Shown here: positions 44,701 through 54,166 of the stretch, piece after piece
How positions within the stretch are numbered: the first letter of the stretch is position 1
Layout of the letters: each line of letters begins with the position of its first letter
Assembly: GCF_002105555.1 (NCBI RefSeq)
Contig: NZ_CP020612.1
Location: forward strand, 1,914,001 to 1,978,000
DNA length: 64,000 bases
Origin: Paracoccus contaminans
GTDB lineage: Bacteria; Pseudomonadota; Alphaproteobacteria; Rhodobacterales; Rhodobacteraceae
Reading direction: 5' to 3'
The notes under the pieces: model-generated
The model's database searches: none
What the model was told of the DNA's origin: nothing
What the model saw: only the letters and a program-made list of their open reading frames with translations
Program-made: the position numbers and the translations under genes

Positions 44701-45619
44701 TGTCTGGCCCGTATTCCTCGACCTGCCGCTGATGCGCGGGACCGAGGCCCCGCACGCGCCCTGGCTGGCCGCCACGGCAACGCCATGGCCCGGTGCCGTG
44801 CGGGCCTGGGTTTCCACCGACGAGGACGGCGGATACGCGCCTGACGTCGTCCTGCCCCGACGCGCGGTGATGGGGGTCACCCTGGCGCCGCTGGCCGCCG
44901 CCCGTCCGGGCGTGCTGGACCGGGGCGCGGCGCTGCGCATCCGGGTCAAGGGGGGCAACCTGCGATCGGTCACGCGCAATGCGCTGCTAGCCGGGGCCAA
45001 TGTCCTGGCGATCGGGGATGGCACGGCGCAGAACTGGGAACTGATGCAGTTCCTGGACGCCGAACTGGTCGGGCCTGGCGAGTGGGCGATTTCCGGGCGC
45101 TTGCGCGGGCAGGCGGGAACGGATGCGCTGATGCCGGCCGAATGGCCGGCCGGCAGCATCATCGTCTTGATGGATGGCGCGCCCCGTCAGGTCGATCTGC
45201 CGCCCGATGCCCGCGGGCAGATCCGGCACTGGCGGATCGGCCCGGCCAGCCGGACGGCAGACGATCCGTCCTATCGGCATCTGACGCGAAGTTTCGCCGG
45301 CGCCGGCCTGCGGCCGCTGTCGCCCTGTCACCTGACGCTTTCGGGCCGGGACGCGCGCTGGATCCGCCGCACCCGGACGGGGGGCGACAACTGGGACGTT
45401 TACGACGTGCCCCTGGGCGAGGCGGCGGAACGCTATGTCGTCACCATCACGCAAGGGGCTGCCGAGCTGTACCGCACGGTCGTCAATGAGCCGCGCTGGA
45501 CCGTTCCTGAGGCGGTCTGGACCGCGGCGGGGCAGGGCGGTCCCTTCGTCATCGGGGTGGCGCAACTGTCGGACGTTTACGGGCCTGGCCCGTCTGCAAG
45601 GAGAGTGATCCATGTCTGA
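41750..45619 (+). CDS. GTA megatron baseplate protein (g15), TIM-barrel and tail-tip domains
   Basis: 1289 aa. N-terminal Gly-rich helix (GASVGAGFGGTVLGLTGAVI) and hub-like part to about residue 400. Then a GTA TIM-barrel glycoside-hydrolase-like domain, roughly residues 430-730, with FLIGSEMIGLTQIRG near 460 and KPIWFTEYGCAALDKATNQP near 640. Phage-tail/FN3-like domains follow up to ERYVVTITQGAAELYRTVVN. In Rhodobacter GTA this protein forms the tip that penetrates the outer membrane, and the TIM barrel may act on surface glycan. GGGAGAGAGGCG precedes the ATG. It overlaps the fibre gene by 8 nt. Confidence 0.95.
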   Translation: MATILLAAAGASVGAGFGGTVLGLTGAVIGRAVGATVGQVIDQRLLGGGAKPVETGRIDRLRLQTAGEGTAIARLWGQMRMPGHVIWASPVTEISRTEEVGGKGTSASVTELTYRLSLAIALCEGPILSVGRVWADGEEIDPALLNMRAYGGGESQLPDPVIVAHEGEAAPAYRGTAYVVLEDLALERWGNRVPQLSFEVTRGLAGSASLAENVEAVALIPGTGEYALATGDVSIDLGLGETRVLNRNTPMGGTDFQVSLATLGRELPKVGSVSLVVSWFGDDLRAARCTVRPKVEQKLNDGQEMPWRAGGITRAEAAEIVRKDGRSVYGGTPADGSVIQAIRAIRASGKAAVFYPFILMEQMASNGLPDPWTGARDQPVMPWRGRITSSAAAGRKGSPDGTAAADAEVAAFFGTAAPADFRVQGGAVHYSGPDEWSYRRFILHYAHLCALAGGVDAFLIGSEMIGLTQIRGAGGRYPAVAALRALAADVRGILGPAVKLGYAADWSEYFGHHPGGDEAVFHLDPLWGDANIDFVGIDNYMPLSDWREGEAHLDAHWGDIHNPAYLGANVCGGEGYEWYYRSDADRDAQIRTPITDGQGEPWIWRYKDLRGWWSNWHYNRGADGTRAAEPTAWVPGSKPIWFTEYGCAALDKATNQPNKFLDALSSESMLPWYSDGRRDDAIQAAYVDAVTAYWRDPANNPERAGGGRMVDLSRAHVWCWDARPYPAFPARSDLWADGPAWERGHWLNGRATALPLKDVVANICRASGLGAVDAGGLHGLVRGYCVGGAESGRSVLQPLMLAHGFDAVERDGALRFAMRDGRLDETVPAEDLAVTEDATGLEITRAPAAELVGRVRVSLVEAGADYATRTAEAALPDAERISVSDSDLPMALTLAEGHSIAARWLAESKVAQVTARFALPPSRAHLGPGDVLAIEGEGTRWRIDRVERAGAVLVDAVRVEPGVYRPAVQPLEGPRGKAHVAPGPVWPVFLDLPLMRGTEAPHAPWLAATATPWPGAVRAWVSTDEDGGYAPDVVLPRRAVMGVTLAPLAAARPGVLDRGAALRIRVKGGNLRSVTRNALLAGANVLAIGDGTAQNWELMQFLDAELVGPGEWAISGRLRGQAGTDALMPAEWPAGSIIVLMDGAPRQVDLPPDARGQIRHWRIGPASRTADDPSYRHLTRSFAGAGLRPLSPCHLTLSGRDARWIRRTRTGGDNWDVYDVPLGEAAERYVVTITQGAAELYRTVVNEPRWTVPEAVWTAAGQGGPFVIGVAQLSDVYGPGPSARRVIHV

Positions 45620-46352
45620 ACCAGTCACCCAGCGCTGCGGCCTGCCGCTGTTGCAGCCGGCACAGGCGCAAAAGCACGTCACCGTGAACGAGGCGCTGAT
45701 GCGCCTGGACGGGTTGGTGAATCTGGTGCTGCAAAGCGCCTCGCTTGCCGCGCCGCCTACCGCGGTGACGGACGGGATGTGCTTTGCGGTGCCGGCCGCG
45801 GGATCGGGCGCCTGGGCCGGCAAGGGCGGGCAGATCGCCATCGGGACGAATGGCGGCTGGGCCTTTGTCGCCGCACAGGCAGGCCAGCGTGCCTGGATTG
45901 CCGATCAGGGATGCCATGCGCTGTGGGACGGCAAGGCCTGGGTCGGAGGGGTCCAGACACTGGGCCTTTTCGGCGGGGCCATGATCGCGGGCATGGCCGA
46001 GGGCCAGGTCGAGGTGAAGGCGGGGACGATCACGGTGACGGATGTGGTGATCCCCCCCAATGTCATGGTGATCGGCGCCACCGCCCGCGTCGTCGAGACG
46101 ATCCCCGGATCGGCGACCAGCTGGCAGCTTGGCCATGCCAGCCTGAGCGGCGTGTCGAGCCCCCAGCAGCGCTTCGGCCAGGGGCTGGGCCTTGATAAGG
46201 GTTCCTACGGCATGGGCCTGCTGGGCACGCCCGCATCCTTCTATGCGGCGATGCCCTTGCGGCTGACGGCGGCAGGCGGCAGCTTTGCCGGCGGGGGCAA
46301 GGTGCGGCTGAGCCTGCACTGGCTTGAACTGCGCGTGCCGGCGGCGACCTGA
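45612..46352 (+). CDS. DUF2793 protein, probable GTA tail fibre / host-contact protein
   Basis: 246 aa: TQRCGLPLLQPAQAQKHVTV and NEALMRLDGLVNLVLQSA open the DUF2793 domain, with GTNGGWAFVAAQAGQRAWIA in the middle. The C-terminal half (TVTDVVIPPNVMVIGATARV ... LGTPASFYAAMPLRLTAAGG) is a beta-rich head. In Rhodobacter capsulatus a DUF2793 tail-fibre gene belonging to the GTA is located away from the main cluster; here it is translationally linked to the megatron. Likely contacts the recipient surface. Confidence 0.88.
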   Translation: MSEPVTQRCGLPLLQPAQAQKHVTVNEALMRLDGLVNLVLQSASLAAPPTAVTDGMCFAVPAAGSGAWAGKGGQIAIGTNGGWAFVAAQAGQRAWIADQGCHALWDGKAWVGGVQTLGLFGGAMIAGMAEGQVEVKAGTITVTDVVIPPNVMVIGATARVVETIPGSATSWQLGHASLSGVSSPQQRFGQGLGLDKGSYGMGLLGTPASFYAAMPLRLTAAGGSFAGGGKVRLSLHWLELRVPAAT

Positions 46353-46439
46353 TCCTTGCGGGCGGGCGATCAGATGCGCCTGCCTTTTCTCTCGCCCATC
46401 GCTGCCTTATCTGAGGGGGGTAACCGGCCGGAGGGCGAG

Positions 46440-47273
46440 ATGGACGAGCTTGGTCAGATGCCCGGCGGGGCGCGTGATCCGCAGGCGCAGCTTGCGCTGT
46501 GGGCGCGTATCCGATCCGAGGCCGCCGAAGCGGTGCGCACCGAGCCTTTGCTGGGCGCGCTGATCCATGCCGGGCTGCTGCATCATGCGACCTTTGCCGC
46601 GGCGCTCGGCTATCGCTTCTCGCTCAAGCTGGCATCGGGCGAGATGAGCGAGCAGATCCTGCGCGAGATCGCCGACGACGCCCATGCGCGCGAGCCTGCG
46701 CTGGCGGCGGCGGCGCAGGCCGACCTCGAGGCGGTCTATGCCCGTGATCCGGCCTGCCACCGGCTGATGCAGCCGATGCTGTTCTTCAAGGGTTATCAGG
46801 CGTTGCAGGCCTATCGGATCGGTCACTGGCTGTGGGACCAAGGGCGGCGCGACATGGCCTATTTCGTGCAGATGCGCTGTTCCGAGGTGTTCGGCGTGGA
46901 TATCCACCCGGCCGCCCGCATGGGCACCGGGGTCATGATCGACCATGCCCATTCCATCGTGATCGGCGAAACGGCCGTGGTCGGCAACGATGTGTCGATG
47001 CTGCATTCCGTCACGCTGGGCGGAACCGGCAAGGAGGATGGCGACCGTCATCCCAAGATCGGCAACGGGGTGATGATCGGCGCGGGTGCCAAGGTTCTGG
47101 GCAATATCCATGTGGGCCACAGCAGCCGGATCGCCGCCGGCTCGGTCGTGCTGATGGACATTCCGCCTTGCAAGACGGTCGCGGGCGTTCCGGCGCGGAT
47201 CGTGGGCGATGCCGGCTGCGAGAAACCATCGGACATGATGAACCAGATCCTCGGGGTGGACGGGACGGCCTAG
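46440..47273 (+). CDS. cysE: Serine O-acetyltransferase
   Basis: Makes O-acetylserine for cysteine synthesis. 277 aa starting [13 protein letters not shown] after GGAGGGCGAG. The CysE N-terminal helical domain ([20 protein letters not shown]) is followed by left-handed beta-helix hexapeptides: [60 protein letters not shown]. Catalytic Asp-His are in DHAHSIVIG. Stop shares a CTAG with the convergent pyrD stop. Confidence 0.96.
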   Translation: MDELGQMPGGARDPQAQLALWARIRSEAAEAVRTEPLLGALIHAGLLHHATFAAALGYRFSLKLASGEMSEQILREIADDAHAREPALAAAAQADLEAVYARDPACHRLMQPMLFFKGYQALQAYRIGHWLWDQGRRDMAYFVQMRCSEVFGVDIHPAARMGTGVMIDHAHSIVIGETAVVGNDVSMLHSVTLGGTGKEDGDRHPKIGNGVMIGAGAKVLGNIHVGHSSRIAAGSVVLMDIPPCKTVAGVPARIVGDAGCEKPSDMMNQILGVDGTA

Positions 47274-48334
47274 CGCGCCCAGCGCTGGGCGTCCGAGCCG
47301 GTCAGGTCCGCCAGCGTCTTGCCCGCCACCATCAGCCGCGCATCGAGGCCGCGGGCGATGCGCTCGGCCAGCGAGAAGCCCTGGTAGATCAGACCTGTGT
47401 AAAGCTGGATCGCGGCCGCGCCCGCCTCGATCTTGGCCCAGGCCTGATCGACCGATCCGATCCCCCCGACCCCGATGATCGGCAGCCGACCTTCGAGCAG
47501 GCGGTAGAGCCGGGCCACGACACGGGTCGAGCGGTCAAACAGCGGCGCGCCCGACAGCCCGCCCGCCTGACCTGCCTGCGGCGAGGCGATCCCGGCGCGG
47601 TCCAGGGTGGTGTTGGTGGCGATCACCCCCGCCGCCTGGCTGTCGCGCAGCACCGCGGCAAGCTCGGCCAGCGCGGCATCGTCGAGATCGGGGGCGATCT
47701 TGACGAAGACGGGCGGGCGGGCGCCGCTGTCGTCGCGGGCGGCGATGACGCCCGCGATCAGCGCCGACAGGGCGCGCGCGCCCTGCAGCTCGCGCAGCCG
47801 TTCGGTGTTCGGCGAGCTGACGTTGATGGTCAGGAAATCCGCCAGCGGCGCCGCCCGCCGGGCGACCAGGGCAAAATCCGCGGCGCGGTCGGCGCTGTCC
47901 TTGTTCGCGCCGATATTCAGTCCGACCGGAATCCCGGGCATGCGGGCGGCCAGCCGGGCCGCGATCGGCTCGATCCCCTCGTTGTTGAAACCGAAGCGGT
48001 TGATGATCGCCCGGTCTTCGGTCAGGCGGAACAGCCGGGGCCTAGGGTTGCCGGGCTGCGGACGGGGCGTTGCGGCGCCGACTTCGACAAAGCCGAAGCC
48101 TGCGCGCATCAATGGACCCAGCACGCGGGCATTCTTGTCATAGCCTGCGGCCAGGCCCACGGGATTGGGAAGGTCCAGCCCCCCCGGGCGGACGGTGATC
48201 CTGGGCGTGGTGAAGGGCTGGCCCGGCAAGGGCACGATTCCGGCCTGCAACGCCCGCAGCGACAGATCATGTGCCCGCTCAGGGTCGAGCCGGTGGAGCG
48301 CCGCAAGGCCGGTCTGTTCAAGAAGGCGCATCAT
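47270..48334 (-). CDS. pyrD: Dihydroorotate dehydrogenase, class 2 (quinone-linked)
   Basis: Fourth step of pyrimidine synthesis, membrane-associated and quinone-dependent. 354 aa. N-terminal class 2 helices ([20 protein letters not shown]), then [14 protein letters not shown] and [20 protein letters not shown]. The catalytic Ser is in [15 protein letters not shown] near residue 180. FMN phosphate site [19 protein letters not shown] and YTGLIYQG. The ATG follows the DUF952 gene with an overlap of 4 nt. Confidence 0.97.
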   Translation of the reverse strand: MMRLLEQTGLAALHRLDPERAHDLSLRALQAGIVPLPGQPFTTPRITVRPGGLDLPNPVGLAAGYDKNARVLGPLMRAGFGFVEVGAATPRPQPGNPRPRLFRLTEDRAIINRFGFNNEGIEPIAARLAARMPGIPVGLNIGANKDSADRAADFALVARRAAPLADFLTINVSSPNTERLRELQGARALSALIAGVIAARDDSGARPPVFVKIAPDLDDAALAELAAVLRDSQAAGVIATNTTLDRAGIASPQAGQAGGLSGAPLFDRSTRVVARLYRLLEGRLPIIGVGGIGSVDQAWAKIEAGAAAIQLYTGLIYQGFSLAERIARGLDARLMVAGKTLADLTGSDAQRWAR

Positions 48335-48660
48335 GGCGCAGCCTCGTCGGGGTTGGTGGACCCCGGCGCAACGGGGGCCGCAGAGGCCACGTCCACCATG
48401 CGCAAGGGGCGATAGAGATGGGGGAACAGCGCGCCCCCCCGCGCCGGTTCCCAGCGCAGGTCGGGTGAAAGGGCCGCCGGGTCGCAGGCGATCAGATACA
48501 AGTCCGCCTCGCCTGCAAAGTGCCGGACGAGGGTTCCGGGCAGCTGATCGGCAGTCGAGAAATGGATATAGCCGTCCGTCAGGTCGACCGGCGCGCCCGC
48601 CGTCTCGCCCTGACGCTGGAACGCCTCCCACTCGGCGGCGCGCAGAACCTTGTAGATCAT
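48331..48660 (-). CDS. DUF952 family protein
   Basis: 109 aa: [40 protein letters not shown] near residue 23, and [20 protein letters not shown]. The family has an ADP-ribosyltransferase-like fold but no known reaction; it is often annotated as glutathione-S-transferase-like. Starts and stops overlap both neighbours, so it belongs to one operon with pyrD and the amidase. Confidence 0.92.
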   Translation of the reverse strand: MIYKVLRAAEWEAFQRQGETAGAPVDLTDGYIHFSTADQLPGTLVRHFAGEADLYLIACDPAALSPDLRWEPARGGALFPHLYRPLRMVDVASAAPVAPGSTNPDEAAP

Positions 48661-49322
48661 CCGGTTTCCCCCATCGCCAAGGCGCGCAATGCGCCGGCTG
48701 CAAGCTGTCGGTCGGTGTCATTTTCCGGCCCGCCGTTCCAGGGGCAGAACCGCAGGCGAAAGGCGGCAAGACGGGTGGCGGGATCGGCCGCAGGATAGCC
48801 GATGGCATCCAGCATCGCATCCAGCGGCTGCGATGCGGGCGCAGCCGACACCGCGAGCGCGAGGCCCCTGCGGGCAAGCCGCGCCCAGTCGAAGCGGGGA
48901 CCGGGGTCGATCTTGCGGCCGGGGGCCATGTCGGAATGGCCGATCACCCTATGCGGCGGTATCGCCCAGCGCGCCATGATCGCGCGCAGCAATTCCTCCA
49001 GCGCCGCCATCTGTGGTTCGGGAAAGGGGCGATCGCCGGGATTGGCCAGTTCGATCCCGATGGAACGGGAATTCACATCCGCGCGGCCCTGCCATGACCC
49101 GGCCCCGGCATGCCATGCGCGCCGATGCTCGGGCACCAGGCGCTGCGTCGTGCCGTCGGCGTCGATCAGCCAATGCGCCGATACCTCGGCAGCGGGGTCG
49201 CACAGGCGCGCAAGCGCCGCAGCACAGTCGGCCATGCCGGTGTAATGGATCACGATCAGATCGGGCGCCTGCACGCCCCGCCGCTCTCCATGATTGGGCG
49301 AGGGATAGGTCGGCGCGCTCAT
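48657..49322 (-). CDS. N-acetylmuramoyl-L-alanine amidase, AmpD-type
   Basis: 221 aa, Amidase_2 domain. Zinc ligands and catalytic residues are visible: [15 protein letters not shown] near residue 23, [20 protein letters not shown] near residue 69, and [19 protein letters not shown] near residue 124. No signal peptide at the chosen ATG, so probably cytosolic, recycling anhydro-muropeptides; a C-terminal peptidoglycan-binding-like tail ([14 protein letters not shown]) is present. An upstream in-frame extension has no support. Confidence 0.9.
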   Translation of the reverse strand: MSAPTYPSPNHGERRGVQAPDLIVIHYTGMADCAAALARLCDPAAEVSAHWLIDADGTTQRLVPEHRRAWHAGAGSWQGRADVNSRSIGIELANPGDRPFPEPQMAALEELLRAIMARWAIPPHRVIGHSDMAPGRKIDPGPRFDWARLARRGLALAVSAAPASQPLDAMLDAIGYPAADPATRLAAFRLRFCPWNGGPENDTDRQLAAGALRALAMGETG

Positions 49323-49470
49323 GCCTGCAGCACCCGCCCATGATAGCCGGCGATGCGGTGTGCGGAAAGGCTCCCGGAAAGGGAAACCCCCGCGCGCTGT
49401 CCCTGATGTCCCTTGAACCAGGGGGCGGGGGCCTTGACCTGCTGGCGCGCGAGGATCCGCGCGCATGCGG

Positions 49471-50100
49471 TCACAGTGGCTCGCCCTGCCGGCCGGTCAG
49501 GCTGCAGGCGCGCCCGTCGCCATCGGGATCAAGGCCGAGCGGATCGCGCCCGGGACCGCCCTTGTCAGCGAAATCCCGCTGGGCTGCTGCCTGAGAGGGA
49601 TAGGCCGCGCAGTTGTCGCCGGGCGTGACGCTGCGGGCATAGAGCGGCTTGACGGTGCTGCCCAGGGGGCGGGTGGTAACCGTTACCGGCGTTGTGCGGA
49701 CAGCAGGCGTCTGGGTGGCCGCGCGCTGGCGAACGGTGCCCGTGACCACGGCCGGGCGGACCCGGACGGTCGTGCCTCGCGGATAGAGCGAGGGGGGCAA
49801 CGGGTCCACCGCAGGCGCGCCACGCAGGGGTTCCTTGCGCGCCTGGCCGGCCGGGAAGGCGCGCTCAAGCTCCTGCACCGGCGAGGGACCGGCGATCTCG
49901 GCCGGGGTCGGCGCCTTGAAGGGGCGGGCCACCGGGATCGTCCGCGGGGGTTCTGCGCGATACCCGGTCAGGGCAGCCTCGCGTTGGCGCAGGTAATCGC
50001 CATAAGGGGTGGCCTCGGCGCGATAATTGGGGTTCCAGCCCTGGTTCTCGCCCGAACAGGCGGCGAGCGCGACAAGCGGGATCAGGATCAGTGCACGCAT
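49471..50100 (-). CDS. Lipoprotein with C-terminal excalibur calcium-binding domain
   Basis: 209 aa. Signal peptide and lipobox MRALILIPLVALAACSGENQ. A long Pro/Arg/Thr-rich linker follows. The excalibur domain at residues 160-205 has GDNCAAYPSQAAAQRDF and DPDGDGRACSLTG, the DxDxDGxxC calcium loop. Likely an outer-membrane or periplasmic surface protein of unknown role. Confidence 0.88.
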   Translation of the reverse strand: MRALILIPLVALAACSGENQGWNPNYRAEATPYGDYLRQREAALTGYRAEPPRTIPVARPFKAPTPAEIAGPSPVQELERAFPAGQARKEPLRGAPAVDPLPPSLYPRGTTVRVRPAVVTGTVRQRAATQTPAVRTTPVTVTTRPLGSTVKPLYARSVTPGDNCAAYPSQAAAQRDFADKGGPGRDPLGLDPDGDGRACSLTGRQGEPL

Positions 50101-50130
50101 CTTGTCATCCTTTGCCGAGTTCGGCCCAAC

Positions 50131-51609
50131 CTACCACCAGCGCTGCGGCTTGGCGACAAAGCCGGCGGCCTTTTCCAGCACCGTTCCGTGGTTGAGCAGG
50201 TTGCCTTCGTCCCATGGCCGCCCGATCAGCTGCAGCCCCAGGGGCAACCCCTGCGCATCCAGCCCGACCGGAACAGCCAGGCCCGGCAGCCCGGCAAGGT
50301 TCACCGTCACGGTGAACACGTCGTTGAGATACATCGCAACCGGATCGGCATCCTTCATCGCCCCCAGCCCGAAGGCGGCCGAGGGTGTGGCGGGCGTCAG
50401 GATCGTGTCGATGCCTTGCGCAAAGACCTGATCGAAGTCACGCTTGATGAGGGCGCGGACCTTGCGCGCGCGGTTGTAATAGGCGTCATAGAAGCCCGTA
50501 GACAGCACATAGGTGCCGATCATCACCCGCCGCTGCACCTCGGGGCCGAAGCCTTCGGCGCGGGTCTTTTCATACATCTCGGTGATGCCGTCGCCCGCCG
50601 CCAGGGTGGCGCGCCGGCCATAGCGGACCCCGTCATAGCGCGCGAGGTTGGACGACGCCTCGGCCGGGGCGATGACGTAATAGGCGGGCAGGGCGTATTT
50701 CGTGTGCGGCAGCGAGATGTCCACGATCTCGGCCCCCGCATCGCGCAGCATCGACGCGCCCTGTTTCCACAGCGCGTCGATCTCCGCCGGCATGCCCTCC
50801 ATGCGGTATTCGCGGGGGATGCCGATGCGCCTGCCGCGGATGTCGCCGGTCAGCGCGGCCTCGTAGTCGGGCACCGGACGGTCGGCGCTGGTGGAATCCC
50901 TTGGATCAACCGATGCCATCGCGCCCAGCATGATCGCCGCGTCGCGCACCGTCCGGGTCATCGGGCCCGCCTGATCCAGCGACGAGGCAAAGGCGATCGT
51001 TCCCCAGCGCGAGACGCGCCCATAGGTGGGCTTGAGCCCGACCGTGCCGGTGAAGGCCGCAGGCTGACGGATGGAGCCGCCCGTATCCGTCCCGGTCGCC
51101 CCGAGGCACAGATCGGCCGCCACGGCCGCGGCCGATCCGCCGGACGAGCCGCCGGGCGTCAGGGGGCGGCCATCGACCTTCCAGGGGTTCACGGCATTGC
51201 CATAGACGCTCGTCTCGTTCGACGAACCCATGGCGAATTCGTCCATGTTCAGCTTGCCAAGCATCACCGCGCCGGCATCGAACAGGTTCTGCGTCACCGC
51301 CGATTCGTATTCGGGGCGGAAACCTTCCAGAATGCGGCTGGCGGCCTGGGTCGGCACGCCGCGGGTGCAGAACAGATCCTTGATCCCCAGCGGAATCCCG
51401 CACATCGCCGGCGCATCGCCTGCGGCCAGCCGATCATCGGCGGCCGCGGCCTGCCCCCGCGCGATCTCGGGCGTGTGGTGGACAAAGGCGTTCAACGCGC
51501 CCGCCGCGTCGATCGCCGACAGACAGGCCTCGGTCAGTTCGGCGGCGGTGATCTCGCGCGCGCGCAGGCGGCGGCGCGCCTCGGCGATGGTCAGTTCGTT
51601 CAGGCTCAT
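50131..51609 (-). CDS. gatA: Asp/Glu-tRNA(Asn/Gln) amidotransferase subunit A
   Basis: Amidase subunit that releases ammonia from glutamine for transamidation of Glu-tRNA(Gln) or Asp-tRNA(Asn). 492 aa. Ser-cisSer-Lys triad: Lys in [10 protein letters not shown] near residue 78, Ser in [14 protein letters not shown] near 155, and nucleophile Ser in [13 protein letters not shown] near 178. The start overlaps gatC. gatB is not in the window. Confidence 0.97.
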   Translation of the reverse strand: MSLNELTIAEARRRLRAREITAAELTEACLSAIDAAGALNAFVHHTPEIARGQAAAADDRLAAGDAPAMCGIPLGIKDLFCTRGVPTQAASRILEGFRPEYESAVTQNLFDAGAVMLGKLNMDEFAMGSSNETSVYGNAVNPWKVDGRPLTPGGSSGGSAAAVAADLCLGATGTDTGGSIRQPAAFTGTVGLKPTYGRVSRWGTIAFASSLDQAGPMTRTVRDAAIMLGAMASVDPRDSTSADRPVPDYEAALTGDIRGRRIGIPREYRMEGMPAEIDALWKQGASMLRDAGAEIVDISLPHTKYALPAYYVIAPAEASSNLARYDGVRYGRRATLAAGDGITEMYEKTRAEGFGPEVQRRVMIGTYVLSTGFYDAYYNRARKVRALIKRDFDQVFAQGIDTILTPATPSAAFGLGAMKDADPVAMYLNDVFTVTVNLAGLPGLAVPVGLDAQGLPLGLQLIGRPWDEGNLLNHGTVLEKAAGFVAKPQRWW

Positions 51610-51893
51610 TCCACCACCTTGGGCACGGCAAAGAACCCCTCGCGCGCATCGGGCGCATTGGCGAGAATGGCAGGCTGCATGTCACCGTCGGTCACGACAT
51701 CGGGGCGGCGCTTGAGGCGCATGGGTTCGACCCCGGTCATCGGCTCGATCCCCTCGACATCGACTTCGTTCAGCTGCTGCATGAAATGAAGGATGCCGTT
51801 CAGCTCGGCCGCCAGCGCGGGCAGCGCCTCGCCCGTGACCGCGATTCGCGCCAGATGGGCGACCTTGCGGGCCTCGGATTGGTCAATCGCCAT
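51606..51893 (-). CDS. gatC: Asp/Glu-tRNA amidotransferase subunit C
   Basis: 95 aa, holds GatA and GatB together. Standard start ([20 protein letters not shown]), then [20 protein letters not shown] and the C-terminal [12 protein letters not shown]. Its stop overlaps the gatA ATG. Divergent from the UPF0173 gene, so promoters lie in the 94-bp gap. Confidence 0.96.
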   Translation of the reverse strand: MAIDQSEARKVAHLARIAVTGEALPALAAELNGILHFMQQLNEVDVEGIEPMTGVEPMRLKRRPDVVTDGDMQPAILANAPDAREGFFAVPKVVE

Positions 51894-51987
51894 GGGAAAT
51901 CCTTTCGCTCGGCCCCGGATTTACCGGGCGTGGACGGCTTGGGCAAGCCGCGCTAGCCTTGGCCCGGCAGGAACCCAGAGGTGCGAC

Positions 51988-52680
51988 ATGAAACTGACCT
52001 GGCTTGGCCATTCCGGCTTTCGGATCGAGATCGAGGATGCGGTGATCCTGCTGGACCCCTGGCTGGCCGGAAACCCGCGCTTTCCGGACAAAAGGCGGGA
52101 CGAGGCGATCACGGGCGCGACCCATGTCCTGATCACCCACGGGCATGGCGATCACACCGGGGACGCGCTGGCCATCGCACGGGAACTCGGCATCCCGATC
52201 ATCGGCATCGCCGACCTGATCGGATACTGGACAAGGACCGAAGGGATCGAGGGCACCGGCTTCAACAAGGGCGGCACGGTTGATCTGGGCGGGGCAAGGG
52301 TCACGATGGTGAATGCGGCCCATTCCTCGTCCCTGGAAGGGGAAAACGGGCCGGTCTATGCGGGGCACGAGGCCGGATACATGATCGCGGGCGAGGGGCG
52401 CACGATCTATGTCTCGGGCGATACCGACATCATGGCCGACATGGGCTGGATGGGCGAATATCACCGCCCCGATATCGGCATCCTGGCCTGCGGCGGACAT
52501 TACACGATGGACATGGCTGGCGCGGCTTGGGCGGCGCGCAGGTATTTCGACTTCAAGGTCGTGATCCCGTGCCATTACGGCACCTTTCCGCTGCTCGAAC
52601 AGTCCGCCGAGCCGCTGGTGGCCGCGCTGCCCGGCGTGGACGTGCGCAGGCCCGCCGTGATGGAGACGCTGACCCTTTAG
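51988..52680 (+). CDS. UPF0173 metallo-beta-lactamase-fold hydrolase
   Basis: 230 aa. MBL motifs: MKLTWLGHSGFRIEIEDAVI, LITHGHGDHTGDA near residue 49 (HxHxDH), NAAHSS, TIYVSGDTDIM near 148 and a late PCHYGTFP. UPF0173 members are predicted metal-dependent hydrolases, function unknown. The ATG has weak GAGGTGCG upstream. Stop bases overlap the convergent LacI gene. Confidence 0.94.
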   Translation: MKLTWLGHSGFRIEIEDAVILLDPWLAGNPRFPDKRRDEAITGATHVLITHGHGDHTGDALAIARELGIPIIGIADLIGYWTRTEGIEGTGFNKGGTVDLGGARVTMVNAAHSSSLEGENGPVYAGHEAGYMIAGEGRTIYVSGDTDIMADMGWMGEYHRPDIGILACGGHYTMDMAGAAWAARRYFDFKVVIPCHYGTFPLLEQSAEPLVAALPGVDVRRPAVMETLTL

Positions 52681-53699
52681 CGCGGCGCGCGGATCGTGTC
52701 GCCGGGCAGGAAGGTCGGCGCCAGCGCGATCACCCCCGATTCGGGCCGGGGTTCCTTGCCGGCGACGATCCGCGCGGCGCGCCGCCCGATCTCGACCCGC
52801 CTGGCATCGGTGGTGGCAAGCCGGATCGGCAGCCCGTCCAGCAGATCCACGCCGTTGAAGCCTGCAAGGCCGAGCCGGCCGGGGATGTCGATCCCCTGCT
52901 CGCGCGCCCAGATCAGCCCGCCCGCGCCGATCAGATCGTTGGAATAGTAAAGGAAATCCAGCTCGGGCTGGCGCGAGAGGATGCGCCCGGTCAGCTCCCG
53001 CCCCTTGCCCAGGGATGAGCCGCCCTGGTAATATTCGCGCGCCACCAGAGGATGCCCCGCCTCGGCCAGCACCCGTTCGAAACCCGCAAGCCGCTTTCGC
53101 GCGCGGTGATCCTCGGGCATGTGCGTGCCGATGAAGCCGATGCGGCGATAGCCGGCGGCCAGGATATGCGCCGCCATTTCGGCCCCCGCCCGTTCATGGC
53201 TGATGCCCACGGTCACGTCGATGGGGGGGCCGTCGATGTCCATGATCTCGACCACGGGGATGCCGGCGGCCTTCAGCATCGAGCGGGACGCCGGTGAATG
53301 TTCCAGCCCGGCAAGGATCACCCCGCTGGGCCGCCAACTGAGCATGTCATACAGAACGGCCTCCTCGCGCGCGGGGCCGTAATGGGTGACGCCCACGACG
53401 GGCTGAAGCGCGGTGTCGTCCAGTTCGGCGGAAATCCCGCCCAGCACGTCGGGAAAGACCAGGTTCGACAGCGACGGGATCACCACGGCGACCAGGTTGA
53501 CGCGCTGGCTGGCCAGCCCGCCCGCGATGCGGTTGGGCACATAGCCCAGCGAACGAGCCGCCGTCAGCACCTTTTCCCGCGTTGCCGGTGATACGTCGCC
53601 GCGGTTGCGCAGCACCCGGCTGACCGTCATCTCGCTGACGCCCGACGCCATCGAGACATCCCGCAGGGTAAGCGAACGGCGGGGAAGGCTGGCGGTCAT
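52677..53699 (-). CDS. LacI-family transcriptional regulator (GntR/gluconate-type)
   Basis: 340 aa. N-terminal HTH (LTLRDVSMASGVSEMTVSRV) and hinge helix region (RIAGGLASQRVNLVAVVIPS), then a periplasmic-binding-protein-like effector domain with GFIGTHMPEDHRARKR and DFLYYSNDLIGAGGLIWARE. Similar to gluconate-utilisation repressors. No sugar genes adjoin, so its regulon is elsewhere. The ATG at MTASLPRRS is chosen; an upstream GTG adds four residues. Confidence 0.92.
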   Translation of the reverse strand: MTASLPRRSLTLRDVSMASGVSEMTVSRVLRNRGDVSPATREKVLTAARSLGYVPNRIAGGLASQRVNLVAVVIPSLSNLVFPDVLGGISAELDDTALQPVVGVTHYGPAREEAVLYDMLSWRPSGVILAGLEHSPASRSMLKAAGIPVVEIMDIDGPPIDVTVGISHERAGAEMAAHILAAGYRRIGFIGTHMPEDHRARKRLAGFERVLAEAGHPLVAREYYQGGSSLGKGRELTGRILSRQPELDFLYYSNDLIGAGGLIWAREQGIDIPGRLGLAGFNGVDLLDGLPIRLATTDARRVEIGRRAARIVAGKEPRPESGVIALAPTFLPGDTIRAPR

Positions 53700-53828
53700 G
53701 ACGGCTCCCAATCACGATCACGGGGTTTCTGCCCGCACAGGGCAGGCCGGGATCGGCCCGCGTTAGTCTAATGCGCATCGTCCCGCAACCTTGCTATCGG
53801 CGCCTTTTTGATGCAACAAGGGCGCGGC

Positions 53829-53905
53829 GACCTCGTGGCTCAACTGGATAGAGCAGCCCCCTCCTAAGGGGCAGGTTGCAGGTTCAAGTCCTGCCGGGGT
53901 CACCA
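53829..53905 (+). tRNA. tRNA-Arg (anticodon CCT)
   Basis: 77 nt with encoded CCA. Acceptor GACCTCG pairs with CGGGGTC (one G-U), the anticodon loop is CTCCTAA on GCCCC/GGGGC, and the T arm is GCAGG-TTCAAGT-CCTGC. No integrase gene or attachment repeat follows; the next 260 bp up to serB hold no gene. Confidence 0.96.
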
Positions 53906-54166
53906 TCAGCATCTGATTGCCCGGAATGCCGTGCCGCCGCATCGCCCCGGGCCGCTGCTGGCGCCTGTGGTGACGACGACCTGGCCCCGTCCCTGTCCTT
54001 GCTCAGGCGGGGCGCCGGGGGAAGGGCGATCATGGCTGAAAGCAGGCCTGGGGCGCTCTGATCGGGGCTGGCCAGACCTGCGCAGGCCGTCACAGCGCGC
54101 CGCGCCCTTGCCTTCGCAGCCGGTCTGCCTTTACTCGCGCCACATGCCGCCGCGAGAGGAGCCGCC

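Noticed and set aside
31206..46352. Intact temperate prophage
   Set aside because: Order and families match GTA g1-g15; no integrase, repressor, replication or lysis genes flank it.
47270..47273. Convergent genes sharing a CTAG stop (also at 19198-19201, similar at 52677-52680)
   Set aside because: Neat but simply a result of a compact genome; no regulatory meaning shown.
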